Below are positions 22,464 through 33,467 of a DNA stretch of 64,000 nucleotides, piece after piece. The first letter of the stretch is position 1. Every line of letters begins with the position of its first letter. Source of the stretch: Hydractinia symbiolongicarpus (Eukaryota; Cnidaria; Hydrozoa; Anthoathecata; Hydractiniidae). Made by a program: the position numbers and the translations under genes. The stretch covers positions 16,060,001 to 16,124,000 of the forward strand of contig NC_079876.1 in assembly GCF_029227915.1 (NCBI RefSeq), written 5' to 3'. The notes below the pieces were generated by a model. It made no database searches. It worked only from the letters and a program-made list of their open reading frames with translations, and was not told where the DNA came from.

Positions 22464-25400
22464 GTGTGTAATTCTTTTTCTATATTGTTCTATCATTAAA
22501 TTGATTCTGTCAACTTAACATAAAAGGCAAATATGGTAAAGTAAATAAGTTACCATTCAATTAAATTCCACTTTATCTTGGTGTAACTAAATCACTTTTC
22601 TGTAATGATTTCAATGCATAGGAGAGTCATCAGCAATAAGAGTACATCAGATTGAAATTATGACAGCACTGATTGAAATACAAAAATGTAAAGTAAATAA
22701 AAACAAAGACAACATTAAGTAAAATCTAAATAACTTAAAGAATGGACTTATTTATATTCAAGTTGATGTAAAAAAAAAAAAAAACGGAGTTAGGAACATT
22801 CAAAATGATTATGAAAGATTGAAAGACGGAATGGGAACAGTAAAGTCCTTTGTTGTCATCGTGTTGTTCAAAAACTTGTCATTTAAACACTATTGATTTA
22901 GAAAGAAATTACGGTTCTATTCTAATTTATATTTTAATCCTTATTTTAGTTATATGCTACTAAAAAATTTTCAAGGAGATTTTGTAATAAAATTTGATGA
23001 TGACTGCTTCAACTGGTCTGCACAAAGTATACACACTATTATTACTAAAAATTTTACAAGACAATCAAAAGAACTTAATTTCGGCGACGATTATTTTGTA
23101 GAAGAAAAAGAAGGAAAACTATTACTGCTTATTTACAATCACAAATCTATCAATGCTGAATCTATCAATGGGTTATCCATTACGTTAGTTGACAGTGAAA
23201 GTAAAACTCATTTGATTTCAATTGAAGGTGAGTAAGTTTAGATGACGTATTCTATCCAGAAAAAGTTCAAGGCGCTATTTTTCTTCGAAAAAAATAAATA
23301 AGGAGTTGGAACAATGAAAATAAAAATAGAACACAAAAAATACATTACTAACTAATGTGGATGTGCACAAGGGCAGAGCACAAGTAAAACAAGTTTGGAA
23401 AGCTATATTTACAAGCAAATGTAAGGGTTTATTTAAAATATTATTCGAACCATGAAAAACATTGTCAAGATTTTATTAGAATAGCAATCATTTTAACGAT
23501 GCAAGCCACTTATCTCGACAAAAGTTTTACTTTGGCTATGCGAACGCAAAAATATATAAAAATTATTGCAAAGATTCTTAAAAAATAACGTTTTGTATTC
23601 TACACCAAAACTTTGACGACTCTAGCGCGTTGTTTTGTACATTACTTTGGATTAAAATTGGTTGTGTAGAAATGTTGCAAACTAAAATAACTTTTTTAAT
23701 TAGATATTAAATTGGTCCAAGCGCATATGTGTGAAACCAGCCATTTTGATGTAACAACGCACAACAGTAGAAGAATATCTGAACAGATAAAATGCATTGT
23801 AGGAGCAGAAAGAGAAGAAGCAGATATTGAATTTATATGTGGTGGTAGCCTGCAAACAATGGAACCTAAGGAGTACGAAGCATTTGAAAGAGATTACATC
23901 CAGCGTTATTTCACCGTCAATGGTAAATGCATGGAAGAACCACTCCAATTTCCACCTCCAATGCAAAACGTCACACATTCCTTATTCGCACAAAAGATAA
24001 AGGATGTTATAATCGAATTACAACATTTGTTTACAATATTTACGCATTATAACACGAAGGAACATATTCGATTTCTAAAACTGGATAAAGAATTTTCTTT
24101 GAGTTTGGAAAGCACAATTACTGATAACAAAAGAATTCTACTTGTGTTGCCAAATTATATCGTCAACATTAGATACACAGAAACAACCGACGCAGTTAGA
24201 ATACAAGATGAAGTCAAAGCGGGCGAAGAGGACTTGAAGGAGCTATCTATCATCACTAAAAAATATCTTAAAAATGGTCACCTGAAAATGGTTAATGTTG
24301 TAGCTGCACCACATTTCGAAGATATCAAAAATATCCACCTTTGTGTAGACTGCAACCTACTCTCCAAGAAAACTTTGGCTGAGGATAGAAATATGATGAA
24401 GTTCTTTTCAAATATTTTGCAAAGCTCACAAGCACAAAATAAAGTTCAGGATAACAAGGAACGGTATATCAACATAGTCGGTAAAGTCATGTGTTTTATG
24501 GCTACAAGAAAAGCACTCTATTCTGTTCCTTCACTCAGTAAAAACGTCCACGAACAAATAAGCTCGTTAATACTTTCTCCACAGCAACTCCGTCATTTAT
24601 ACAACAACTCTTTAAAAAAAATTATAATCGGTCCCTTAGGCAGTGGTAAGACAGTGCTAGCTTTAGCACATTTGGAAATTGCTTACGAGCGCTCTGAGAA
24701 TAGATCGATCATATACTACGTAGTTTGGGACGGCAACACATTGCTGAAACGGGATATTGTCAATCATACTAAAAGATTTAATTACAAAGCCGCTGTCGAA
24801 GTTGTTGTAAAGGATAATGTCGAGTTAGCTCAGGATTTGAAAATGAATGAAGTGCCAACACCATACCAGTTAATAGAGTCATTGGTTAAGAAACATGTTG
24901 ACCAAAACCTGCATCTAATAATTGATGAATTAAATGGAGAGTTATTGAACAAGGAAGAATCATCTTTGCTTAAACACTATCTGGAGACTGAAGGAAAATT
25001 AAATAACTCCTTCATCATTTTTTTCCCACAATCCATTGAGAAACATAGAACATTAATTTCACACCAAAAAGTCACAATACATGACAAGTACAAGTATGAA
25101 GAAACAGGAATGAAAGTATTAAAACTTAACAGAGCAATGAGAACAACCCGGATAATCTTTCAGTTTTTAAAGGCTTTTGAAAATGAAGTAGAACAAGACA
25201 AGGTAACAATTAAGCTTCCCGATCAGGAATCAAAAGATGCAATATCCACCAAAACAAAAATCGAAAAAAAAAAGAATCTCCTTTCCAAATTTTGGCAACA
25301 ACTGAAACAACCACAACAACAACGGCGACAACAACAGCAGCAGCTGCAGCAACCACCACCACCACGACAACAACAAGAACAAGGACAAACTACCAGTAGC

Positions 25401-28400
25401 AATGCCACGCCGATAATAAAAGGAGAAGAAGAAGTATTTGAAACACCGGTTGATATTGATGTCGTTGCAGCTTCAATACAAGATGGGGATCTTTCGGGTA
25501 ATGTTAGAATTGATACTTCATTAAAATTCAATACAGCGTATTCAATCGGTCATAATATCGAAGGAACAAAACCGTTATTGATACATCCGGCAAATACTCC
25601 AACAACAGACAAAGAGTTTATACCAATGTTAGCGCTTGTTTTACAAGATGTATGTTTACATCATGCCACTAAACGTTTGTTCATATATAACACATTCCCT
25701 CAAAAGGATATTTTTTACAGATTACTAAAACTGTTAAAAATTGATTTTCTTCACTACGACAAGTACACTGACTGGAAAGTTTTAAATTGTGATGATATCA
25801 TAGTTAAAAATCCCTTGCAGAGTCAAAATTATAACCTGCTCACTACTATTGAGGGAAGTCGTGGAGTTGAAGCAGCCGAATGCATCTGTATAATTGAAAG
25901 CAATGATTGCAAGTTAAAACATTTGACGTTAGAAGCAATGTCCAGAGCAACACAAAATCTGGTCCTTGTTTCAGCGTCCAACGTCTACCAATCGGATACA
26001 GTAAAATCATCAACTGGTCATATCATCAGTAAACTGTTAACTGAACATTTGGTTGAATACAATGTAGAAGTCTCAAACGATGAAGATACAGAAATACCGT
26101 TCACAAAGTCTATGAAAAGTAACAATAAAATAGTTTTTAACATAAAACCACAATATTGGAAATTCAAAAAAATGATAAAAGATTTGGAACATGTTGGTTT
26201 TCAGGCAACGGATGAACGCCTAAATGCGCATGAGATCGTTAGGAAAAAGTAAGTAAAATTTTTAAACAATAGAGAACAAATTCTCTTTTGAATAGTTCTC
26301 AAAGGAGAGATGAGTGTGATCATTCACAATCCTCTCTCCTTTCTTTTGTGAAATTTGTTCTAGAGAGGCAAAAAAATCACGACATGTGTATCAGGGCCTA
26401 TTCTGTACTTAATAAAAACATTGTAGGAGTTTTCTGATGTTAAAAATGTTAACCTGCTGCTAAGCATGAAAATAACAAAAAATTAATAGACAAAATTTTG
26501 ATCATCTTTTAATTTATTTTATTAAGTAAAAGTCATTAGTTTTGTTAAAAAATATGATATAAATGCAATATTAATAATTTTAGCCTTTATCCTCCTGGAA
26601 AAGTGAGCAATATAATTTGCTCATATTTGTCAAGTACATCATGTATATTGAGATGGCAACAGGACGCTGATAAGTACACCGTTAGTAGACAAGAAAGTAA
26701 TAGTTTAACCTGGAATAACTTAGCAAATGACATTTCTTGCAATCAATACATCGTTGATGACATGGAAATTGGTAAATCGTGCAAGTTTTGTGTAGTTGCT
26801 AAAAATCATCTTGGTGTATCTGATGACAGCATTGTGTCTTATCGTCACAAGTAAGATTATATTCAAGTCCTATTTAAAACATTTTGTAGCCATGTGTTGA
26901 GAAGTATGTCATTCTTGAGAAATATTAAAACATGCTCAATTTTTTTAGACTTCCAAACGTTAAGGGTGTCAGATTTAAAGGTAAGAGAAATAGTTATCGT
27001 TATCAGCATATTTTTAGGCAAGAAAATCACCACGAGACTCTTTGTCAAAATTAAAAGACATATAAAAAACATTAGTGTGAAAAAATAGGCAGAAATAATT
27101 TCAGGAGTGTTGACTAATTGTGTGGTTTGGAGAAAGTAATATTTATTTTAAAAATTTCGTTAAAACTAGATGTTAAAAATCATGAAAATTTATAATTATT
27201 GCTTATTTAATGTCGCTACCCATATTAAAAGAATAAAATGATTCTGATTTTTTGTTAAACATTTAATTTGTTTCAAAGTACATTTATGTTTACTTTTATG
27301 TTTACTGTACTTATACCATGGGAAACGCAAAGTAAATTTAATGGCACTATTGTCTGAAACGAGTTTAGTCCTAGAACCTTTTAAGAAAAAATTTTTCGCT
27401 AATTTTTTCCATCTGGTCTTGCTTTTAAAACAGACCTTTACCAAAAACGTAAGAGGTTATTAGACGTTATTGACTTTTTTATAAAATTTTAACAACGTTT
27501 TGCTTTTTGGTCATATGACATTAAGTAAGAAAAACTGAGTGTTATCAAGTTGAAATAAAGCTACTTTGCATATTGGTGATATATTTCTTAAAAGTGGGTT
27601 TCGCAGTACCAAAACACCAGAGTCGTTAAAATGTGGCGCACTGCTGTTGCTGTTGTGTCATAGACTAAACTAAACTCGCTTGTTTCTGACATGATACTAT
27701 TTATATTATTCCTTGACAATGACTAAACAAATAATTGATAATAATAGGTATAAAATATTTTGAGAATTGAAAGTAACTCTGATCGACCACTTAAACTTGA
27801 CATTTTTCTAAAATCTCTTATAAATTGCTGACATTTCGTATATATGAAGTTTATTTTTTCGATGAAGAAAATTATTAGTTTCAAGTTTTCCCAATTTCCT
27901 CATCAGGGAATGTGAACTTGTGAAATATTTAAAAATGAGATACGATAATGTAAGTTATCGATTACATCATTGGAACGCTCCGATAAAAGTAGATAAATCT
28001 TTTTTAATAGCCCAATTTGAGTGCAAAAATGATACAAATGGGATGCAATTTTCCTAATAACCCTAGTTTCCTAATAACTCAAGTCTATTTTTTTATCTTT
28101 ACTGAAGTAAATTCTATTTAATTTTTAACAGCTATCAGATCGCAGTAAACACTTTTTTATTCTTCAATATTTTTATGGCTAATACACAGCTTAAACAACA
28201 CAAAGCAATAAAATTCTGTTTCGTATGAAAAAATGCATACCGTATTTCCCGCATATAACCCCATTTCATATAAGCCGCAGCTATTTAAGATAACAGAAAA
28301 CCGAACAACATTAGATCACGCATCCCTTCGTATAAACCATATTTTGCGATAAGAAAAAACCAATCAGTGTGTTTTTCTTTGTTATACAAGAATACATGAC

Positions 28401-31400
28401 AAGAAAATATAAAACTTATCCCACATAATAATTTCGTACGAATTTCGTAAAAATCGATAATTCAACTTGGCCTGTTACAGAAGGGTGTCAATAAAAGTGA
28501 TACGAAACCTCACTTGGTATTAATAAAGTATATTTTCCATATTTTCCATATTAACCCATACTTTTCATCATTGTCGATAGAAGAAATTTTGTTCAAATAT
28601 TGCCATTAGTTTTATTATCTCGTGGTTGCTCGATTTATTCAAATCATATATTTAGCACAAATTATTAATAATTTAAAAGTAAATAAGAGCAATTCCCTAA
28701 AATTCAATTCCCCCTCACAGCAAACTCGTCATTACAATCAAGCCATGAGCACAAAGCTGGCGTGGTTAACATCCTAAATATTACAAAAATTAATTATATT
28801 TGTTCGGGTGAGTGAGGTCATTTGCGCCTAAAACAAAATATTTCCCTATATTGATCACGTGAGCGAAGAACAATAGAATTAATCAATCAAAGAGCGCAGT
28901 CAGTATTATGATGCCAGAAAAATCGTGTGAGACCCAGCGTAATTTAGGGTGAAACACCTTAAGTAAAATTAAATAAAAGTCTCCTGGCTGAGTGTAGTTT
29001 ATATTTTTCGTAAATTTCAAAGACACGTTATGTGGTGTGAAATTCTTTAATTAAACCTGTTTATAATTTTTTATCTAACGTAATGGCACACAAATTTGGA
29101 ACAAGGGATTTCTATAGATATCCAAGATAAAATTTTATTTTTAAACTCAGATGCAAACTTCGCAAAAGAAGATTGTACTTTGCGTGTCAGTACCGGACAA
29201 CTCAACACGTGTATGCAAAGGGAGAACGTCCTTTTGAGACCTACCTTGACCGACAAACCGAATTGGGCGGCAAATTAGCAGCGAAATATTTTTTTGATTT
29301 TAACGGGAAACAAAAAACGTTTGGCGAATTTAAGATACTGTATTTAAGCGGTCTTGTGGGTATTAAAAACAAGACAATTATTTTGAATTCTTGAAAGTAA
29401 TGTGTTTTTTTTAAGAATAAACACTGAATATTGCAGTCTGATTAGTTAAAAGTTTACATCAAAATATTTCGCCGCTAAATAGTAAGAACTGTTTCTACTT
29501 TACACCGAAGCGAATTTTTCCAAGCACAATCAAAACAAACAAGAAACCGCGGTCGGTTTAAAATCATACTTATCGAAAAGACATTTCATTGTAAACGTTC
29601 CGACCAAGAATAGAAGAATTATCGCTATTATACCAATCTGGACATTAGTGGAGAAAATAATTAGCTACTGTATCCAGTTGCATCGGTTGCATGTGCATGT
29701 AAATTCTGCATTAGGAGGTGAATAATTTAACTCACATCAAATTGTTCATAAAAATAATTAAGTTAGGTTTTAAGTTAGTTACAATATAGTAATGAATAAC
29801 CTCTTTTTTAAGTTGCTCATAATTGAAAATTCTTCCTAATAGAAATCATGAGAAAAAACACAATTACAAGCAAATCAACAAGTCATTTCATGGTAAAATT
29901 TAAGTCGGTTAGTTTTGTTTTACCAATAGCCTGAAGCTGTTCTCATTTTATTTTCAATTTTTGCAATACCTAAGTCTCATGTTCTTTAAAAATTGTTCTT
30001 ATAAAGAAACCCGCGCAGTTTTAACCCATCGCGTGTCAGAGAAACATCTTTGAAATATTCGTGCAGACGAAATCGAATATATTGAGTACAGTCGTTCTAT
30101 TTTTATCACTATATCATACTCAACCAAAACGAATATGTTTCATTCAGCAAATAATGTTGATAGAAACTGGTCGTGTGAGGTGAGAGAAATTTTAATTTTG
30201 ATAAAAGCAGCAGCTATTTTTTATTATACATTATTTTTATTCATGAGAAGTCTGTTCACAATTAACGGAGTATTTACTAAGAGCTGTGTAACTTTAATTT
30301 ATTTTTACAATTTTTACTGAAAAAACTAAGAAACTCTTTTTGCGTGCTTGAGATTATTTTCTACCTTTATCCTGCACTTTTCTCCATACAATCTGAAGAA
30401 AGCGTTATTTGTTCATTTGTTAGGTAAGCACAAGGAGTGCAAAATAAAAAGTAGAAGTTCAGTATTAATATTTAGTGAAGTTTTTTCTTTGTTCGTAAGA
30501 AACTAAATAAAGTCATGGAATAAGCATACTAGCCAGCCTCGGTTTTAGGGATTCATCGCCGTCTTCCCACATGCCATATAGATAAAAAATCCCTGGAATC
30601 GAGAGTGCTAGACTAGGCAATATTGATATTTGGTAAAGTTTCTCTTTTGTTCTTAAGAAGCCAAATAGAGTCATGGAATAAGCATACTAGCCACCCTCGT
30701 TATCAGATATTTTTGCCTTTTCGCTATAAAACATCCCTGGGGACGAGAGTGCTACACTAGGCAATAATAATATTTGGTACATTTTCCCCCTTGTTTTGAA
30801 AAAGGCTAAATAAGTCATGAAATAAACAGCTAGCCATCCTATTCTCCAGGGATTTTACCTGTTCGTTCTTTTCCCGCATAAGAAATAGATAAAAAAATCC
30901 CCGGGGACGAAAGTGCTAGACTAGGTTGGTTTATAAAAACGCATTATGTTATCGTAGTAATTGTAGGAATACCTATATTTACTTCCGAGATTTCAATTGA
31001 AAATGTCATGTGAAATTATTTTAACAGGCGAAAAATTTTAGGGTCTCGACTTTAACTGAAACATTTCCGTGGTTCATACAAGTAAAACAATTTCCTCCTG
31101 ATGCAAATTATCCTATACATGATGACGTCAACATATTAACTTGAATAAAAATAAATTATTACTATATTTTTTGTTTCTGCGTTTTCACAATTACTTTTTT
31201 ATGTTTAATACATTAGAAAATGTTTTACAATAAAAAAAAGTATTTAATGATGTCATAAGTTTTTCGTTATCATGTTTCATTAATTTATAAATTTATATTT
31301 TTTATTAATTTATTTTTTTATTTTTAGATATCGTAGAAATTATTAAATCTAACGATATCAACAAATTGAAAAAATTACTATCCATTCATCCAAACATCGT

Positions 31401-32558
31401 TCACATGAGAGATGAATATGAACACACACCATTGTTGTGGACAGTATGGAACACCAACAATACATCAATGGTGGAAATACTCATCTCATATGGGAGTGAT
31501 GTTTGGGCGAAAGATAGTGGGAAACGAAACAGTTATCATTGGGCTGCAATTGAAGATCGTCACACAATATTAGATATGTTATGTCGACATGATGTAACAA
31601 ACATCAACCGTGTAGATGTTCTCAACTTCACACCATTACATTGGGCTGCATATGATGGTCACATCTCATGTGTTGATGTTTTGTTACGTTATGAAAATAT
31701 TGATGTGACGATCGAAGATATAGATGGAAAAACAGCTTATGATCGTGCTGGAGTATTGATGAATGAACAAAACCGGGAAATAATAAGACGGAAAATAAAA
31801 GAATACGAAGTAAGTTATTAAGTTGATTTAATAAATTAGAAAGAAGAATAAATGTATAATTATTTTTTATTTGATAATAAAAAGGGATATTTATTTTTAA
31901 AAAAGGTTTTAGTTTAAGAATTTTATTTTTTAAGTTCCGTGCGGAAATAAAAAATTAATTAAGTTGATGATAAACGAAATGAATATAAATAAACATGTTA
32001 AATATTAATAAACGAAATAATGTAAGACCAAATTTATAATATATTTTAATTTGCATGCGAGGTTATTGTTGAAAATAAAGTAATTAAAAATTAATGTATT
32101 TAAAGTAGAAGAAATTTTGCCAGCGATAAATTTGGGAAGTATATCTTTGTTGAAGTGATTAGTTTAATAATTTTAATTTTAATGTTAAAGGAATATAATA
32201 AAAATTAGTTAATAATTAGTTGTTAATATTTGTTTTATATAACTAAAAGGTTTGATAGATGATGCAAATACATAATGACTAAAAAATATTTATTTTAAAT
32301 AACAATTTACGAAAGAATCAAAAATTACAATTTCGTTCCCAGACCGTTTTATACTTTTGTGTAAAAACTAGCAACATTTAGATTGTTGGAAAACATGCTG
32401 TTGAATTAATTGTAAAAATAAAATAATACAAATTTAATAAAAATTATTGATTGGAAATTATATATTTGGAGTGCTGGGAATTAAAAAACATATTTTGCGT
32501 AAAATTTGCGATCGTGGGACTAATAAAAATATTATTTTTTTAGGCTAGGAAGAAATAA
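20185..32558 (+). CDS. HEPN / heptad-repeat / P-loop NTPase / FN3 / ankyrin protein, 7 exons
   Basis: I join seven exons: 20185-22463, 22950-23227, 23704-26248, 26584-26850, 26949-26980, 31328-31809 and 32544-32558. Every intron has GT-AG borders and every junction keeps frame; the total of 5898 nt encodes 1965 residues plus stop. Domains in order: DZIP3-type HEPN with R135-N136-x3-H140; about 25 repeats of 21 residues from residue 204; an unrecognised domain (761-852); an NTPase with Walker A at 1162-1169 and Walker B D1260-E1261, plus C-terminal SF1-like motifs near 1569 and 1596; fibronectin III (about 1702-1789); ankyrin repeats (about 1802-1950). HEPN domains often act as RNases or as dimerising adaptors in defence proteins. 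I infer an intracellular, oligomerising sensor/effector. No signal peptide or membrane segment is seen. The last exon is the least certain part. Confidence 0.75.
20794..22368 (+). repeat. 63-bp coding minisatellite, 24 full units plus one partial
   Basis: Units start every 63 bases from 20794 to 22306. Each encodes three heptads of pattern x-D-x-I-x-x-N. Variable positions are few: K/E at 1, N/S at 3, Q/H/L at 5, D/G at 9, Q/K at 15 and D/G at 16. Variants recur in the same order in units 9-16 and 18-25, implying a higher-order duplication of nine units (567 bp). With Ile at position a and Asn at position d, the pattern is that of a parallel trimeric coiled coil with asparagine core layers. 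Because the period is a multiple of three, other frames on both strands are also open. Confidence 0.95.
22464..22949 (+). other. Intron 1, containing a relict copy of the repeat exon
   Basis: The borders are GTGTGT and TTATTTTAG. Positions 22650-22850 read IEIMTALIEIQKCKVNKNKD, then NIK and a stop, and later NIQNDYERLKDG. This parallels exon 1 just before and after its repeat array (IEIMKADTEILNFNVNNNKD and KENYNRLAAEVE). Only about three heptads are left between those flanks, and a stop codon plus an A15 run break the frame. It is a decayed duplicate of the exon 1 end. Confidence 0.65.
22950..23227 (+). CDS. Exon 2: unrecognised 92-residue domain
   Basis: This exon completes the split codon AG|T and encodes residues 761-852. 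Alternating hydrophobic runs (GDFVIKFDDDCF, GKLLLLIYNH, GLSITLVDSE, THLISIEGD) suggest a mostly beta fold. I recognise no domain. The donor is GAAG|GTGAGT. Its own exon and phase suggest a discrete module between the stalk and the NTPase region. Confidence 0.8.
23228..23703 (+). other. Intron 2
   Basis: This 476-bp intron is bounded by GTGAGTAAG and TTTTTTAATTAG. I see nothing else in it. Confidence 0.75.
23704..26248 (+). CDS. Exon 3: P-loop NTPase, SF1-helicase-like
   Basis: Residues 854-1700. The N-terminal third holds a possible degenerate restriction-nuclease-like (NERD-like) fold: RILLVLPNYIVNI, then IQDEVKAGEEDLKELS and MVNVVAAP resemble its E-x-K core strands, but this is weak. Walker A is GPLGSGKT (1162-1169) and Walker B is LIIDE with D1260-E1261. 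LKLNRAMRTT follows. A linker rich in Gln and Pro spans about 1383-1414. The C-terminal part has TTIEGSRGVEA (E1569) and EAMSRATQNLVLVS (1596 on), which correspond to helicase motifs V and VI of UvrD-type SF1 proteins and to DUF2075-like NTPases. The arginine in SRAT is the candidate arginine finger. The donor is AA|GTAAGT. Confidence 0.8.
26249..26583 (+). other. Intron 3, with a long imperfect hairpin
   Basis: This is a GT-AG intron of 335 bp. Positions 26273-26361 fold back: AGAACAAATT (26273-26282) pairs with 26352-26361 and AAAGGAGAGA (26301-26310) pairs exactly with 26333-26342, with further partial pairing to a small loop. The size and shape are similar to an animal pre-miRNA or a tiny foldback element. 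Confidence 0.6.
26584..26850 (+). CDS. Exon 4: fibronectin type III domain
   Basis: Residues 1702-1789. The start YPPGKVSN, the tryptophan in CILRWQQDADKYTVSRQE, the second tryptophan in LTWNNL, and YIVDDMEIGKSCKFCVVAKN give the usual A, B, C, E and F strand pattern of an FN3 domain. Length is normal at about 88 residues. The donor is CACAA|GTAAGA; without splicing the frame would stop at once (TAA). Confidence 0.8.
26949..26980 (+). CDS. Exon 5: 32-nt microexon
   Basis: A strong acceptor (CAATTTTTTTAG) precedes A-CTT-CCA and a strong donor (AAAG|GTAAGAG) follows. The 32 bases encode K-LPNVKGVRFK and then the first base of Asp. Only with this exon do the phases of exon 4 (ending in two bases) and exon 6 (starting with two) fit together, which is the main evidence for it. 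Confidence 0.7.
28801..28990 (-). mobile_element. GAGACCCAGCG element, copy 1
   Basis: Read on the minus strand, it starts CAGCCAGGAGAC and ends with CTCACTCACCCGAACA, like 33297-33467 and 46631-46827. It shares TTCTTCGCTCACGTGATCAA with them in its interior. The internal hairpin present in copy 3 is diverged here. Confidence 0.65.
29274..29484. repeat. Inverted repeat pair, about 20-bp arms
   Basis: TTAGCAGCGAAATATTTTTT (29274 on) is nearly complementary to ATCAAAATATTTCGCCGCTA (29460 on). The interior is AT-rich with no coding sequence. The structure is probably a small terminal-inverted-repeat element. Confidence 0.5.
30468..30932 (+). repeat. Tandem array of three ~155-bp foldback units
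   Basis: Units run about 30468-30620, 30621-30764 and 30765-30932. Each begins with a TATTTGGTA / TTTTGTTC stretch and AAATA-AGTCATG-AATAA, then CTAGCCA(C/G)CCTCG, and ends in CCCTGGGGACGAGAGTGCTA with a following CTAGGCAAT. The CTCG and CGAG ends within each unit are inverted, so each is a small hairpin of the CTCGTCCC family. Confidence 0.8.
31328..31809 (+). CDS. Exon 6: ankyrin repeats
   Basis: Residues 1802-1961. The sequence reads as three to four ankyrin repeats: DINKLKKLLSIHPNIVHMRD, then HTPLLWTVWNTNNTSMVEIL with ISYGSDVWAKD, then YHWAAIEDRHTILDMLCRHD, then FTPLHWAAYDGHISCVDVLL with ENIDVTIEDIDGKTAYD. The canonical T-P-L-H-W-A-A core is intact in the third. The exon is bounded by TTATTTTTAG and GAA|GTAAGT. 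If the donor is not used, the frame ends at a TAA at 31819-31821, giving an alternative C-terminus. Confidence 0.8.
31810..32543 (+). other. Intron 6 (tentative)
   Basis: The interval begins GTAAGT and ends ATTTTTTTAG. It is very AT-rich, with nothing recognised inside. If exon 7 is wrong, this is 3' untranslated or intergenic sequence. Confidence 0.45.
32544..32558 (+). CDS. Exon 7: terminal four codons (tentative)
   Basis: In phase with exon 6, the sequence after the acceptor encodes Ala-Arg-Lys-Lys and TAA, extending a basic C-terminal helix. AATAAA at 32554-32559 overlaps the stop codon and could serve as a polyadenylation signal, although that would leave a very short 3'UTR. Confidence 0.4.
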   Translation, partial: ARKK

Positions 32559-33296
32559 ATATCTAACGAAAGAATTTTTTTCGATTGGAAAAATGACAAT
32601 CCATTTCGCAGGTAAGGTACTTCGTAATTTGTATATTTATGAGAGTGGAATTTTCTTGCATTGATATTGTCATTCTTAAACAATTTAATTCAGAATTTGT
32701 TTAAGTAATGTGATCTTTTCTTTTTAGACGATAAAAGAATTCGTTATCACATTTTATTATTTTTATAATATGTTTTATAATTTCTTATAATGTACATAAT
32801 TTTATATATATGAAAATATTTGTAGCAAAAAATATTTAAATTTAAACTAAGTTATTTAGACGTTGTTATAAAAAAACAATTTTTATTCGATTTATTTTCG
32901 TCATGTTCGATTGTGCCGTGTTTCGTTTCATTTTTCATTCACAACAAGATGCATGGTCAAAGTCACGTGGTTTTACTGCGTTCACAGTGTCTCGTTTTAA
33001 ACTTTTTCAAATATTTTTTTTGCTAAAGTTGTAAAAATTATATGTGCGAAAAATATTTTTATGCGCAATTTTGTATATTATTTTGTATATTTCGGTAATA
33101 ATGTACCGATAGAATTTATTATTAAAGAAATCCATGTATTTATTATTTAAAAAGAATAGGTGAAATGAATTGATATTCTTTACGCATATACCAACCTCGT
33201 CCCCAGGGCTACTTAGGTTAGCTTAGAATCCATTGTATATAGTTGAATTTTTACTCAAAAAATCATCGATATGCTCTGCGCGAAGAAACTGTTAGT
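32559..33296. other. Downstream non-coding stretch
   Basis: This is AT-rich sequence. AACCTCGTCCCCAGGGCTAC at 33193 is another CTCGTCCC-family end. Nothing else is seen. Confidence 0.5.
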
Positions 33297-33467
33297 CAGG
33301 AGACCCAGCATAATTTTCTTATCACCAGGAAATCGGGTTAAGGTGGGAAAAATTACACTAGGTCTGAAACGATTTTTTGCATGGCTAATTCTATTATTCT
33401 TTGCTCACGTGGTCAATATCGGAAAATCTTTTTTTTTTAAGCGCGAATAGCCTCACTCACCCGAACA
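33297..33467 (+). mobile_element. GAGACCCAGCG element, copy 2
   Basis: It starts AGGAGACCCAGCATAATTTT and continues ACCAGGAAATCGGGTTAAGG, then ATTACACTAGGTCT, then TTCTTTGCTCACGTGGTCAA, ending CTCACTCACCCGAACA. All these blocks appear in the same order at 46631-46827. The internal hairpin has several mismatches here. Confidence 0.7.

Larger units (their letters stand above)
26981..31327 (+). other. Intron 5, 4.3 kb, with several repeats
   Basis: It contains a lone TACCGTATTTCCCGCATATA end at about 28240, one GAGACCCAGCG element (28801-28990, minus), an inverted repeat around 29274-29484, and a three-unit tandem array (30468-30932). I find no further exon that improves the gene model. Confidence 0.65.

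Noticed and set aside
25223-25531. Minus-strand Cys-rich frame
   Set aside because: It is the complement of the Gln/Pro-rich CAA/CAG/CCA stretch of exon 3, which gives artificial Cys and Gly runs.
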